DNA of 64,000 nt from NCBI RefSeq assembly GCF_019049285.1, contig NZ_JAGMUL010000152.1:62001-126000 (forward strand), given 5' to 3'. Position 1 is the first letter of the stretch. Every line of letters starts with the position of its first letter. Below the pieces are notes generated by a model. That model did not search any database and was not told the origin of the DNA. It worked only from the letters and a program-made list of their open reading frames with translations. Shown in pieces: positions 7,348 through 15,725 of the stretch. A program made the translations under genes and the position numbers. The DNA comes from Streptomyces sp. AC550_RSS872. GTDB taxonomy: Bacteria; Actinomycetota; Actinomycetes; Streptomycetales; Streptomycetaceae.

Positions 7348-8570
7348 GTACCATCGCGTTCCTCAACATCGGCATGCACGGGCACGTCAACCCGACGCTG
7401 CCGGTCGTGGCCGAGCTCGTCCGGCGCGGCCACACGGTCACGTACCACACCTCGCCCGCGTTCCGGGCGGAGATCGAGGCCACCGGCGCGACCGTGCGGC
7501 TCTACCCCGGGGGCGAGCAGCCGCTCCCCGATCCGCCGACACCGGTCACGCTGCTGGAGTCGCTCGCGAGCACCACCGTCCGGCTGCTGCCGACCGTGCT
7601 CGACGACCTGCGCCGGGACCGGCCCGACCTGATCGTCCACGACAGTTCCTGTCTGTGGGGCGCGGTGGCCGCCCGTGAGCTCGGTGTGCCGGCGGCCTCG
7701 TCGTTCACCACGTTCGCCTTCGGCCGGCACGTCCCCAGCCCCACCGGCGCTTCGTGGGACCTGTTGGCCGGGGCGTGGGCTCAGCCTCGCAGCGTACGGG
7801 GATACGTCCGCTCCCGCCGGGAGCTGCACCGCCGCTTCGACGCGCGGGGCCTGCCCCTGGTCGACCTGCTGAACATCCGCCGGCCGCTCAACCTGGTCTA
7901 CACCTCACGGGCGTTCCAGCCGGCCGTCGATGACTTCGACGAGACCTACCGTTTCGTCGGCCCGAGCATCGGCGCCCGGCCGGCCGACCCGTCGTTCGAG
8001 GCCGGCCGGCTCCGCGACCCGGTGCTGTACGCCTCGCTGGGAACGGTGTTCGGCGCCGACCCGCGGCTGCTGCGGACGTTCGCCGGCGGGCTCGCCCCGC
8101 TGGGCGGCACCGTGATCGTCTCGACCGGGCAGACGGACCCGGACGCGCTGGGTCCGTTGCCGGCGAACGTGCTTCCCCTGCGGTTCGTCCCGCAACTCGA
8201 AGTGCTGGCCCACGCGGCGCTGTTCGTCACCCATGGCGGGATGAACAGTGTGAACGAGGCCATGCACGCGGGGGTTCCGATGCTGGTGGTCCCGCAGGGC
8301 GCCGACCAGCCGATGACCGCCGCCCGCGTCGTCGAGCTCGGCGTCGGTCTGTCCCTCAGGACCGAGGACGTCGCGAAGGGCTCCGTGCGTGCCCTCGCCC
8401 GGCGTCTGCTGCACGAGCCCGGCTTCCGGACGGCCGCCGCCACCCTGAAGGCCGCCCAGCACGACGCGGGCGGATACCGGCGGGCCGCCGACGAGCTCGA
8501 GCGGTACGTGCGGGCGGCCGGTCCGGTCCGTCCGGCAGAGGTCGCCGTCGATCCGTCGCGGCGGGGCTGA
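7344..8570 (+). CDS. GT1-family glycosyltransferase (macrolide/UGT type)
   Basis: A 408-residue GT-B-fold glycosyltransferase. The N-terminal domain opens with the usual AFLNIGMHGHVNPTLPV acceptor-side motif containing the catalytic-type His. The C-terminal domain has the nucleotide-sugar signature with THGGMNS, HAGVPMLVVPQGADQP and a following GVGLSL. It resembles UDP-glycosyltransferases that decorate macrolides, lipids or other aglycones; the acceptor cannot be read from sequence. The GTG at 7344 overlaps the patatin stop, with GGAGG a few bases upstream. The next gene begins 3 nt after its stop. Confidence 0.88.
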   Translation: MSTIAFLNIGMHGHVNPTLPVVAELVRRGHTVTYHTSPAFRAEIEATGATVRLYPGGEQPLPDPPTPVTLLESLASTTVRLLPTVLDDLRRDRPDLIVHDSSCLWGAVAARELGVPAASSFTTFAFGRHVPSPTGASWDLLAGAWAQPRSVRGYVRSRRELHRRFDARGLPLVDLLNIRRPLNLVYTSRAFQPAVDDFDETYRFVGPSIGARPADPSFEAGRLRDPVLYASLGTVFGADPRLLRTFAGGLAPLGGTVIVSTGQTDPDALGPLPANVLPLRFVPQLEVLAHAALFVTHGGMNSVNEAMHAGVPMLVVPQGADQPMTAARVVELGVGLSLRTEDVAKGSVRALARRLLHEPGFRTAAATLKAAQHDAGGYRRAADELERYVRAAGPVRPAEVAVDPSRRG

Positions 8571-8573
8571 GCG

Positions 8574-9056
8574 ATGTCACTCGTCGTCGTCCTGCTGCTG
8601 TTCGCCGGGCTGTCCGAGGCCGCCGGGCGCATCCTGCCGCTGCTGGCGCGCCGGCCCGGCATGTCACGGCGGCTCGTGCCGGGACTGCTGCTGGCTGCCG
8701 GGCTCGTCGAGGCCGCCGTGCTGGCGCTGTGGCCGCTGACGGCGTGGACTTTGGCCGAGTTGCTGGTGTCCGCACCCCAGGGCGACGCACTGGAGTGGAC
8801 ACCGGGCCTGGTCGCGCCGCTGGTGCTCGCCGCCGTCCTCGCGTTCCCGCTGCTCGGGCCGCTGCTCCACCTGCTGCTCTTCGTCGGGGTCGGGGCGAGC
8901 CTGGCCGAGCCGCTGGCGGACGCGACCGAGCTCGGCTGGTGGGGCGCCGCCGGGTGCGTGGCCGTGGCCGGCGTCGGACTCGGGGTCACCGTCGGAGCCG
9001 TTCGGCGCCTGGTCGTGAGGATCAGCGCGCCCCGGACACCGGAGCCGATCGCATGA
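8574..9056 (+). CDS. Small integral membrane protein
   Basis: A 160-residue, very hydrophobic protein with about four predicted membrane segments (around residues 2-18, 37-60, 80-107 and 118-140) and a short Arg-rich cytoplasmic tail. No family was recognised. It sits 3 nt after the glycosyltransferase and ends in an ATGA overlap with the next gene, so it belongs to the same operon and may anchor or export the lipid-like product suggested by its neighbours. Function is otherwise unknown. Confidence 0.78.
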   Translation: MSLVVVLLLFAGLSEAAGRILPLLARRPGMSRRLVPGLLLAAGLVEAAVLALWPLTAWTLAELLVSAPQGDALEWTPGLVAPLVLAAVLAFPLLGPLLHLLLFVGVGASLAEPLADATELGWWGAAGCVAVAGVGLGVTVGAVRRLVVRISAPRTPEPIA

Positions 9057-10000
9057 ACGACTTCCTGTTCTGGGCCTGTGTGCTCGGGCCGGTCCTGCTC
9101 GCCGAAGGTCTGCTGGCCCGCTACGAGGTGCTGGCCTACGGCGCCGGCTTCCGGTCCCCCACCACCGCGCTCCCCGAGGGCGTGCCCTACGCCCGGGGCG
9201 CGGCCGCCGACCGGCCCCCGGGCGCCTACCTGGTCTATCTCGACGGCATCGGCAAGCGCCGGGTCCGGGACACCCGGGACGGCGGTCAGCTGGTGAAGGC
9301 CGTGATCGCCGGGGCGCCGGAGCTACGGGTGCTGGGGCAGGTGCAGCCCTACTCGCCGCTGGCCGACCCGCTCGCGGACCGGCCGGTGTGGGCGTGGCTG
9401 CGCCGGCACATCGGGCTGCTGCTGTTCCTGCACAACGTCATGCAGGTCTTCGTGGCCGCCGACCACCGCTACCGCCCCCTGTACAACCGGGCCGTCGGCT
9501 CCCAGATCGCCACCCAGCTGGAGCTGGCCGGCTACCGGCCCGACAGCGGCATCCCCGTGGTGCTGCTCAGCTACAGCGGCGGCGCCCAGGTCGCCACGGG
9601 AGCGGTGCACGAGCTGCACACCCGGTTGCGCTGCCCGGTCGTGGTGATCACGCTCGGCGGGTTCCACAACGGCGCCAACGACCTCACCCATGCCGAGCAG
9701 GTGCACCAGCTCACCAGCGCGTACGACCGGATCGAGCGGGTCGGCACCTGGATCTTCCCGCAGCGCTGGCGGCTGCTGCGCCGCAGCGGATGGAACCGTG
9801 CCCGCAGCGCCGGGAAGATCACCGTGCACCGGCTGGACCCCGCCACGCATCTCGGCCCGCACAGCTACATCAGCCCGGAGGAACGGCTGCCGGACGGCCG
9901 CAGTCACCTCGACCGCACGGCCGGCACCGTGATCGCGCTGATCCGCGCCCGGCAGGGAGCGACCGCGATCACCCCGGCCGACGATCACCCGGCGTCCTGA
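9053..10000 (+). CDS. Alpha/beta-hydrolase-like protein, membrane-anchored
   Basis: A 315-residue protein starting with a hydrophobic stretch (residues 3-20) that could be an N-terminal anchor. The body has alpha/beta-hydrolase features: a YLVYLDGIG strand-turn, a nucleophile-elbow-like SYSGGAQVA, and a late HSYI that could supply the catalytic His. Activity is unproven; an esterase, lipase or acyltransferase acting on a lipid fits the operon. The start overlaps the previous stop (ATGA, 9053-9056). It is the last gene of the operon and is followed by three 18-bp tandem repeats. Confidence 0.75.
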   Translation: MNDFLFWACVLGPVLLAEGLLARYEVLAYGAGFRSPTTALPEGVPYARGAAADRPPGAYLVYLDGIGKRRVRDTRDGGQLVKAVIAGAPELRVLGQVQPYSPLADPLADRPVWAWLRRHIGLLLFLHNVMQVFVAADHRYRPLYNRAVGSQIATQLELAGYRPDSGIPVVLLSYSGGAQVATGAVHELHTRLRCPVVVITLGGFHNGANDLTHAEQVHQLTSAYDRIERVGTWIFPQRWRLLRRSGWNRARSAGKITVHRLDPATHLGPHSYISPEERLPDGRSHLDRTAGTVIALIRARQGATAITPADDHPAS

Positions 10001-10001
10001 C

Positions 10002-10055
10002 GCCTCGGCGCGCCCTGAAGCCTCGGCGCGCCCTGAAGCCTCGGCGCGCCCTGAG
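10002..10055. repeat. Three tandem 18-bp repeats
   Basis: The unit GCCTCGGCGCGCCCTGAA occurs at 10002-10019 and 10020-10037, and with a final G instead of A at 10038-10055. It fills the short gap between the convergent hydrolase and galU stops. Near-perfect identity suggests recent slippage duplication; it could act as part of a terminator or as a variable-number repeat. Confidence 0.9.
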
Positions 10056-10066
10056 GCCGCGGATCG

Positions 10067-10978
10067 CTATGAGGTCGCCGCCTGGTCGTCGTCGAGGCCG
10101 GCGACCAGGCCGCGCAGCAGGGGGCCGTACTCCGGGTGGGCGAGGGCGGACGCCATCTGGGCGACCAGGTAGTCGGCCGGGTTGCCGGTGTCGTACCAGC
10201 GGCCCTTGATGACCTGCCCGTACACGGCGCGGGTGGCGGCGTAGGCGTTGATGGCGTCGGTCAGATAGACCTCGCCGGTCCGGTGCTCGTACCAGCGGCG
10301 GGTCTGCTCGCGCAGTTCGTCGATGATGCCGGGGGTGACGACATAGCCCCCGATCGCCGCGTACGACGACGGGGCGGCGGAGGGCTCGGGCTTCTCGACC
10401 AGACCGGTGATACGCAGCTGGCCGTCCCCGAGGTCCTCCTTGACGATGGGCACGCCGTAGCGCTGGGACTCGGTGGGGTCCATCGGCAGAAGGGCCAGCA
10501 CCGGGCAGCCGGTCTGCTCGTAGGCGCGGATCAGCTGCTGGGCGCGCGGGACCTCGGCCACGAAGACGTCGTCGGGCCACAGCACCAGGACCGGCTCGTC
10601 GCCGAAGGAGCGGGCGGCGTTCAGCACCGGGGTGCCGTTGCCGTACGGGCCGTACTGGTCGAGATAGGTGATGTGGCCCTTGCGGGCCAGCTCCGCGACC
10701 TCCTCCACGGCGTCGGCGTAGGCCGTCTTGCCATCGGCCCGCAGCTGGTCGACGAGGGCGGGGTTGGGCCGGAAGTGGTCCTGGATGAGGCTCTTGCCGC
10801 CGGAGACCACGATGGTGATGTCGGTGATGCCGGAGTCCACCAGCTCGCGCACGGTGTGCTCGATGACCGGCTTGTCACCGACCGGCAGCATCTCCTTCGG
10901 CGTCGCCTTCGTCAGCGGCAGCAGCCGGGAGCCGAGCCCGGCTGCGGGAATCACGGCCCTGCGAATGGTCGGGGACAT
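10067..10978 (-). CDS. galU: UTP-glucose-1-phosphate uridylyltransferase
   Basis: A 303-residue GalU-type nucleotidyltransferase that makes UDP-glucose from UTP and glucose-1-phosphate. The N-terminus carries the signature AVIPAAGLGSRLLPLTKATPK, followed by KPVIEH, a metal-binding WPDD and the sugar-binding VEKP motif. The ATG at 10978 was chosen as the usual N-terminus (MSPTIRRAVIPAAG); the ribosome site is weak. UDP-glucose is a donor for envelope glycans and possibly for the GT1 enzyme encoded nearby. It is divergently oriented to the sigma gene at 11138. Confidence 0.95.
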   Translation of the reverse strand: MSPTIRRAVIPAAGLGSRLLPLTKATPKEMLPVGDKPVIEHTVRELVDSGITDITIVVSGGKSLIQDHFRPNPALVDQLRADGKTAYADAVEEVAELARKGHITYLDQYGPYGNGTPVLNAARSFGDEPVLVLWPDDVFVAEVPRAQQLIRAYEQTGCPVLALLPMDPTESQRYGVPIVKEDLGDGQLRITGLVEKPEPSAAPSSYAAIGGYVVTPGIIDELREQTRRWYEHRTGEVYLTDAINAYAATRAVYGQVIKGRWYDTGNPADYLVAQMASALAHPEYGPLLRGLVAGLDDDQAATS

Positions 10979-11137
10979 CAGTTCTCTCTCGGTCGGGGTC
11001 CACACCGCACCGACGGCCACGGCGCAGGGTCGACGCTACCAACGCCGGCGGCCGGGGGTCTCCGGCCCCTGCGCCCCTCGGGCGGCGATCCCGCCGTACC
11101 CGCTTGTAGCCTGGTCGTCCAGGGCTGGAGGACATTC

Positions 11138-12034
11138 ATGCGCGCCGAGGACGACACGGGCTCCCTCGACCGGGCAGCAGGGCAGTTCATGGCGGCTCGC
11201 CCTCAGCTGTTCGGCATCGCGTACCGGATCCTGGGCAGTGCGGTGGAGGCCGAGGACATCGTCCAGGAGGCGTGGGTGCGGTGGCAGAACACCGACCGCG
11301 CGGGGATCAAGGAACCGGCGGCGTTCCTGGCGACCGTCACCTCCCGTCTGGCGATCAACCTCGCCCAGTCCGCCAGGATGCGGCGCGAGTCGTACACCGG
11401 CCCCTGGCTTCCGGAGCCGGTCGACACCCGTGCGGATCCGCAGCTGGGCGCCGAACGGGCCGAGGCGCTGGACCTGGCGGTGCTCCTGCTCCTCGAGAAG
11501 CTCAACCCCGTGGAACGGGCCGCCTACGTGCTGCGGGAGGCCTTCGACTACCCGTACCAGCGCATCGCGGACATCCTGGAGACGAACGAGGCCCACACGC
11601 GCCAGTTGGTGAGCCGCGCCAGGAAGCACCTGGCGGCGGAGCGAAGGCAGCCGGTCGGCGACGGCGTTCACCGGCGCCTGCTGGAGGTGTTCCTCGACGC
11701 GGCCCGGACCGGCAGCCTGTCGGTGCTGGAGGACGTCCTCACGGACGACGTGGTCAGCTACACCGACGGCGGTGGGATGCGCGGGGCGTCCAGGATCCCG
11801 GTGGTCGGGCGGCCGCGCGTGGCCAAGTACCTCGCCGCCTTCGCCCCACGGTTCTGGCCTCCGACGGAGGTCCGCTGGGTCGAGGCCAACGGCAGGCCCG
11901 CCGTCCTCGTCACGGCCGGGGGCAACCCGGTGGCCCTGCTCTGCGTCGATGTCTCGGCTCGGGGTATCGAACGCATCATGTGGGTCATGAGTCCGGACAA
12001 GCTGGCTCCGTACGTGGCGTCGCTGACCGACTGA
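11138..12034 (+). CDS. SigJ/ECF41-type RNA polymerase sigma factor with SnoaL-like C-terminal domain
   Basis: A 298-residue ECF sigma factor. Region 2 (LFGIAYRILGSAVEAEDIVQEAWVRW) and region 4 (LNPVERAAYVLREAFDYPYQRIADIL) are complete. The GPWLPEPVDT linker is typical of the SigJ/ECF41 group, and the last ~110 residues form the SnoaL_2-like extension that in ECF41 proteins modulates activity without a classical anti-sigma factor. ATG 11138 follows GGAGGA. It has no ECF41-type element of its own upstream but is the nearest intact candidate to drive P1-P3. Confidence 0.93.
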   Translation: MRAEDDTGSLDRAAGQFMAARPQLFGIAYRILGSAVEAEDIVQEAWVRWQNTDRAGIKEPAAFLATVTSRLAINLAQSARMRRESYTGPWLPEPVDTRADPQLGAERAEALDLAVLLLLEKLNPVERAAYVLREAFDYPYQRIADILETNEAHTRQLVSRARKHLAAERRQPVGDGVHRRLLEVFLDAARTGSLSVLEDVLTDDVVSYTDGGGMRGASRIPVVGRPRVAKYLAAFAPRFWPPTEVRWVEANGRPAVLVTAGGNPVALLCVDVSARGIERIMWVMSPDKLAPYVASLTD

Positions 12035-12171
12035 GTCCGTCCGGGGTCACACGGCCCGTAAAGTGATCGGCTCGGCCGTACGGCTGGGCGGGAGGCGCCC
12101 GATGAGGGAGCCGTTCCGGCTTCCCTGACTGTCCACCGAGAAGGACTACACCGGCGAGTCCTTCGCCCCCC

Positions 12172-12435
12172 GTCTACACCACCAGGGTCACGGTCAGCGG
12201 CGGGCCGGCCGGTCACGGGCGCGCCTCGGGGCGGGCGCGCTCGGCCGACGGGATCCTCGATCTCGACCTCCGCGTGCCCGCCGAACTGGGCGGGGGACGG
12301 CGGGGGACCAACCCCGAGCAGTTGTTCGCGGCCGGCTTCGCCGCCTGCTTCCACGGCGCCCTGAGCCTGGTGGCACGCCAGGAGGAACTCGACCCCGCCC
12401 CGCTCCTGGAGAAGGCCGACTCCCTGTGCACGTAA
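12172..12435 (+). pseudogene. Ohr/OsmC organic-hydroperoxide-resistance gene relic
   Basis: Within the 606-bp gap 12035-12640 one frame reads VYTTRVTVSGGPAGHGRA, then DGILDLDLRVP, then GTNPEQLFAAGFAACFHGAL. These are the hallmark N-terminal two-thirds of Ohr, including the first redox Cys (AACF). There is no start codon: the upstream frame is closed by TGA at 12103. The frame ends at TAA 12433-12435 before the second Cys region (CPYS), which was not found further on. Without both cysteines it cannot be a peroxidase. It is a truncated relic of the peroxide-defence genes often found with SigJ-type regulators. Confidence 0.8.
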
Positions 12436-12579
12436 GCGCGGATGGCATGGGAGGGGACACCGACGCCGATCACGCCGACGTCCTGACGGACCGACCGCGC
12501 GACCACGTCGACCGCCTTCGTCCCGCCCTGCGCCGCAGCCGGGCGTGCCACAGGATGAGAGGGCGTCAGCAGCGGACGT

Positions 12580-12606
12580 TGTCACAGATCCGGCGATCAA
12601 CCGGTC
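12580..12606 (+). promoter_or_regulatory. ECF41-type promoter P2 (TGTCACA-N16-GGTC)
   Basis: TGTCACA at 12580-12586 and GGTC at 12603-12606 lie 34 nt before the GTG of the flavoprotein gene. It shares the longer -35 context TGTCACAGATC with P1 and P4, and the spacing is identical to the other four elements. Confidence 0.7.
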
Positions 12607-12640
12607 GTACTCAGTGACAACCCCGTGATCGGAGTACACC

Positions 12641-14371
12641 GTGGCTCTCACCGAACAACGTCTTTCCACCATGGTGCTGGTGATCGGCACCGGAGGTGCC
12701 GGTCTGCGCGCGGCCATCGAACTGGCCGAGGCGGGTGTCGACGTCCTCGCGGTCGGCAAGCGCCCCAAGGAGGACGCCCACACGGCGCTGGCCGCCGGAG
12801 GCATCAACGCGGCCCTGGCCACGATGGATCCCGAGGACAGCTGGCAGCAGCACGCGGCGGACACGATCAAGGAGAGCTATCTGCTCGCCGACCCCCGCAC
12901 CGTGGAGATCGTCACCCAGGGCGCCGCCCGGGGCATCGACGACCTGGAGCGCTACGGCATGGCCTTCGCACGCGAGGAGGACGGCCGTATCTCCCAGCGG
13001 TTCTTCGGCGCGCACACGTTCCGGCGGACCGCCTTCGCCGGCGACTACACCGGTCTGGAGATCCAGCGCACGCTCATCCGGCGCGCCCAGCAACTCGACA
13101 TCCCCGTGCTCGACGGTGTCTACATCACCCGGCTGCTGGTGCACAACGGCGCCGTCTTCGGGGCGTACGGCTTCGACCTCGCGAGCGGGCGGCGCTGTCT
13201 GATCCACGCCGACGCGGTCATCCTCGCCGCGGGCGGCCACACGCGCATCTGGCGGCGTACGTCCTCGCGGCGGGACGAGAACACCGGTGACTCCTTCCGG
13301 CTGGCCGTGGAGGCCGGGGCCCGGCTGCGGGACGCCGAGCTGGTGCAGTTCCACCCGTCCGGGATCATCGAGCCGGAGAACGCGGCCGGCACCCTCGTCA
13401 GCGAGGCCGCACGCGGCGAGGGCGGCATCCTGCGCAACGCCCTCGGGGAACGGTTCATGGCCCGCTACGACCCCGCCCGCATGGAGCTGTCCACCCGTGA
13501 CCGGGTGGCCCTCGCCTCCTACACGGAGATCAAGGAGGGGCGCGGCACCCCCAAGGGCGGCGTGTGGCTCGACGTCTCCCATCTGCCCCGGCAGACGATC
13601 ATGAACCGGCTCCCCCGCGTCTACCAGACGATGCTCGACCTCCAGATGCTGGACATCACCCGCGAACCGATCGAGATCGCGCCCACCGCGCACTACTCGA
13701 TGGGCGGTGTGTGGGTGCGCCCCGAGGACCACAGCACCGATGTGCGGGGGCTGTACGCGATCGGGGAGGCGTCGAGCGGGCTGCACGGGGCCAACCGCCT
13801 CGGCGGGAACAGCCTCATCGAGCTGCTGGTCTTCGGCCGTATCACGGGACAGGCGGCCGCCGCCTACACGCAGTCCCTGGCCGTGCAGCACCGCTCGGCG
13901 TCGGCCGTCGCCGAGGCCCGCGCCGAGATCGACGACCTGCTCGCGGCGGACGGGCCGGAGAACGTCCGCGCCCTGCAACGCGCCATCCGCAACACCATGA
14001 CCGAGCACGCCGGCGTCGTGCGCGACGAGGAGGGCCTGCGTACGGGGCTGGCGGAGCTCGCGGTGATCGAGAAGCGGATGGCGGACGTCGGTGTCCACCC
14101 GGACATCGCCGGCTTCCAGGACCTCGCGCACGCCTTCGACCTCAAGTCCGCGGCCCTGGCGGCCCGGGCCACCCTCGAAGCGGCATTGGAGCGCCGCGAG
14201 AGCCGCGGCTGCCACAACCGCAGCGACTACCCCGGCCTCGATCCCGCTCTGCGCGTGAATCTCGTGTGGTCCCCGGCGACCGGTGTCACCCGCGAGAGCA
14301 TCCCGGATGTTCCGGACGAGATTTCCGCGCTGATGGCGGACGTCCCGACCGAAGGGAAACTCGTCGAATGA
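12641..14371 (+). CDS. Orphan SdhA/L-aspartate-oxidase-like FAD-dependent oxidoreductase
   Basis: A 576-residue flavoprotein of the succinate dehydrogenase/fumarate reductase/L-aspartate oxidase superfamily. The dinucleotide motif GTGGAG is at residues 16-21, and AAGGINAA (FAD site), FHPSGI, HYSMGG and the GANRLGGNS flavin-closing motif are all present, as is the C-terminal helical domain. It has no iron-sulfur or cytochrome partner nearby, unlike sdhCAB at 49.4-52.8 kb, so it probably acts as a soluble oxidoreductase or oxidase. It supplies the oxidoreductase of the ECF41 CMD/oxidoreductase/epimerase set and carries promoter P2. Substrate unknown. Confidence 0.85.
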   Translation: MALTEQRLSTMVLVIGTGGAGLRAAIELAEAGVDVLAVGKRPKEDAHTALAAGGINAALATMDPEDSWQQHAADTIKESYLLADPRTVEIVTQGAARGIDDLERYGMAFAREEDGRISQRFFGAHTFRRTAFAGDYTGLEIQRTLIRRAQQLDIPVLDGVYITRLLVHNGAVFGAYGFDLASGRRCLIHADAVILAAGGHTRIWRRTSSRRDENTGDSFRLAVEAGARLRDAELVQFHPSGIIEPENAAGTLVSEAARGEGGILRNALGERFMARYDPARMELSTRDRVALASYTEIKEGRGTPKGGVWLDVSHLPRQTIMNRLPRVYQTMLDLQMLDITREPIEIAPTAHYSMGGVWVRPEDHSTDVRGLYAIGEASSGLHGANRLGGNSLIELLVFGRITGQAAAAYTQSLAVQHRSASAVAEARAEIDDLLAADGPENVRALQRAIRNTMTEHAGVVRDEEGLRTGLAELAVIEKRMADVGVHPDIAGFQDLAHAFDLKSAALAARATLEAALERRESRGCHNRSDYPGLDPALRVNLVWSPATGVTRESIPDVPDEISALMADVPTEGKLVE

Positions 14372-14427
14372 CCTGACGGCAGCGTGGGGCGCCTGCGGGA
14401 AAGCTCATCGGGTTTCCGCGAGGCACC

Positions 14428-14454
14428 TGTCACAGGCGGAGCCCCTGTCCTGTC
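14428..14454 (+). promoter_or_regulatory. ECF41-type promoter P3 (TGTCACA-N16-TGTC)
   Basis: TGTCACA at 14428-14434 and TGTC at 14451-14454 lie 42 nt before the ATG of the NmrA-like gene. The -35 is exact; the -10 differs from P1 and P2 only in its first base. Confidence 0.65.
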
Positions 14455-14496
14455 TCTCCTAGTGCAGACCAAATCCTTCTCCGAGAGGAATCCGTC

Positions 14497-15240
14497 ATGA
14501 AGGTCGTAGTGATCGGTGGAACCGGGCTCATCGGCTCGAAGCTGGTGGGCAAGCTCAACGAGCACGGGCACGAGGCGGTCGCGGCCGCGCCCAACACCGG
14601 CGTCAACACCCTGACGGGCGAAGGGCTCGCCGAGGTCCTGGAGGGCGCGTCGGTCGTGGTCGACGTGTCCAACTCCCCCTCGTGGGAGGACGACGCCGTC
14701 ATGAACTTCTTCCGGACCTCCACGACGAACCTCCTCAAGGCGGAGGCCGAGGCGGGGGTGACACACCACGTGGCGCTGTCCGTGGTCGGCACCGACCGCC
14801 TCCAGGAGAGCGGGTACTTCCGGGCCAAGCAGGCCCAGGAAGACCTGATCAAGGAGTCCGGCATGCCCTACTCCATCGTCCGCGCCACCCAGTTCTTCGA
14901 GTTCATCAAGGGGATCGCGGACATCTCGACCGACGGCGACACCGTGCGGCTGGCCCCGGCGAAGTTCCAGCCCATGTACTCCGACGACGTGGCCGCGGCC
15001 GTCGGCCGCACCGCGGTCGGCTCACCGGTCAACGGTCTGGTGGAGGTCGCGGGCCCCGACGTGTTCCAGCTCGACGAGCTGATCCGCAAGACGCTCGCCG
15101 CCAACAACGACCCGCGCACGGTCGTCACGGATCCGCAGGCCCCGTACTCCGGTGCCGTGTTGCAGGAGACCACGCTCCTGCCGGGGCCGGACGCGCAGAT
15201 CGCGAAGACCAAGCTGTCGGACTGGCTCGCGCAGCAGTAG
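14497..15240 (+). CDS. NmrA-like NAD(P)-binding epimerase/SDR-type protein
   Basis: A 247-residue atypical short-chain dehydrogenase with an N-terminal Rossmann motif (VVIGGTGLIGSKLV) and a SVVGTDRLQESGYFRAKQAQ stretch resembling NmrA/NAD(P)H-binding proteins. ATG 14497 follows GAGAGGAA. It is probably a soluble oxidoreductase or redox sensor. Epimerase-type SDRs are the third ECF41 companion family, and promoter P3 lies directly upstream. A strong hairpin terminator follows the stop. Confidence 0.88.
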   Translation: MKVVVIGGTGLIGSKLVGKLNEHGHEAVAAAPNTGVNTLTGEGLAEVLEGASVVVDVSNSPSWEDDAVMNFFRTSTTNLLKAEAEAGVTHHVALSVVGTDRLQESGYFRAKQAQEDLIKESGMPYSIVRATQFFEFIKGIADISTDGDTVRLAPAKFQPMYSDDVAAAVGRTAVGSPVNGLVEVAGPDVFQLDELIRKTLAANNDPRTVVTDPQAPYSGAVLQETTLLPGPDAQIAKTKLSDWLAQQ

Positions 15241-15253
15241 TGAGCAGCACGAA

Positions 15254-15286
15254 GTGGCCCCTGCCCGCGGGATGGGCAGGGGCCAC
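15254..15286. terminator. Strong hairpin terminator
   Basis: A perfect 13-bp stem, GTGGCCCCTGCCC with its complement, around a 7-nt loop. It ends the NmrA-like gene and, from the other side, the split sigma-factor gene. Confidence 0.85.
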
Positions 15287-15294
15287 GACAGCTC

Positions 15295-15666
15295 TCAGCG
15301 ACAAGGCGACAGGACCGTTTCCAGGGGCGCGAGGTCACCGGACTGCGCGGCTGCGAGGAAGGCCTGTACGAGCCGTCGGTGAGCGACCGCGTCCACGGGC
15401 TGCCGGCCGCGGTTCGTGGTGAGACGTCCCTGGGCGCGCGAGACCTGCTGCCTCGCGTTGGCCACGCCGATGCCCAGGAGTCCGGCGATCCGGTCGTACG
15501 GGTAGCGGAACCCCTCCCGCAGGACGTACGCCGCACGTTGCGTCGGCGTCAGCGTCTGCATCAGCAGGCGAACCGCCCGCTCGACCGCGTCATGCCGCTC
15601 GGCCACCGCTTCCGGGGTGGCGTCGGGGTCCAGCGGTTCCGGGAGCCAGGGACCGGCACAGGATTC
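15295..15666 (-). pseudogene. 3' half of a SigJ-type sigma-factor gene split by an island
   Basis: The frame starts abruptly with ESCAGPWLPEPLDP, the linker that in SigJ proteins directly follows the RRES motif after region 2. It continues through an intact region 4 (LTPTQRAAYVLREGFRYPYDRIAGLLGIG) and then stops early with VLSPCR, lacking most of the SnoaL-like domain. Region 2 is missing here; the matching 5' half, ending in QSAWKRR, lies at 22157-22456 on the same strand. Joining 22157 to 15666 gives a continuous 223-residue protein with no base lost or gained. An upstream ATG at 15696 is within foreign DNA. Confidence 0.88.
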
Positions 15667-15725
15667 CGCGGTGCGGGTCGGCCGGGACCTGTACAAGCCG
15701 GTGCACCGTCAATACGCCCACGCTT

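Noticed and set aside
10002..10055. Possible CRISPR-like repeat array
   Set aside because: The 18-bp units are directly adjacent with no spacers and there are no cas genes.
12213..12551. Minus-strand ORF over the Ohr relic
   Set aside because: No recognisable domain and biased composition; the plus strand carries clear Ohr homology in this segment.
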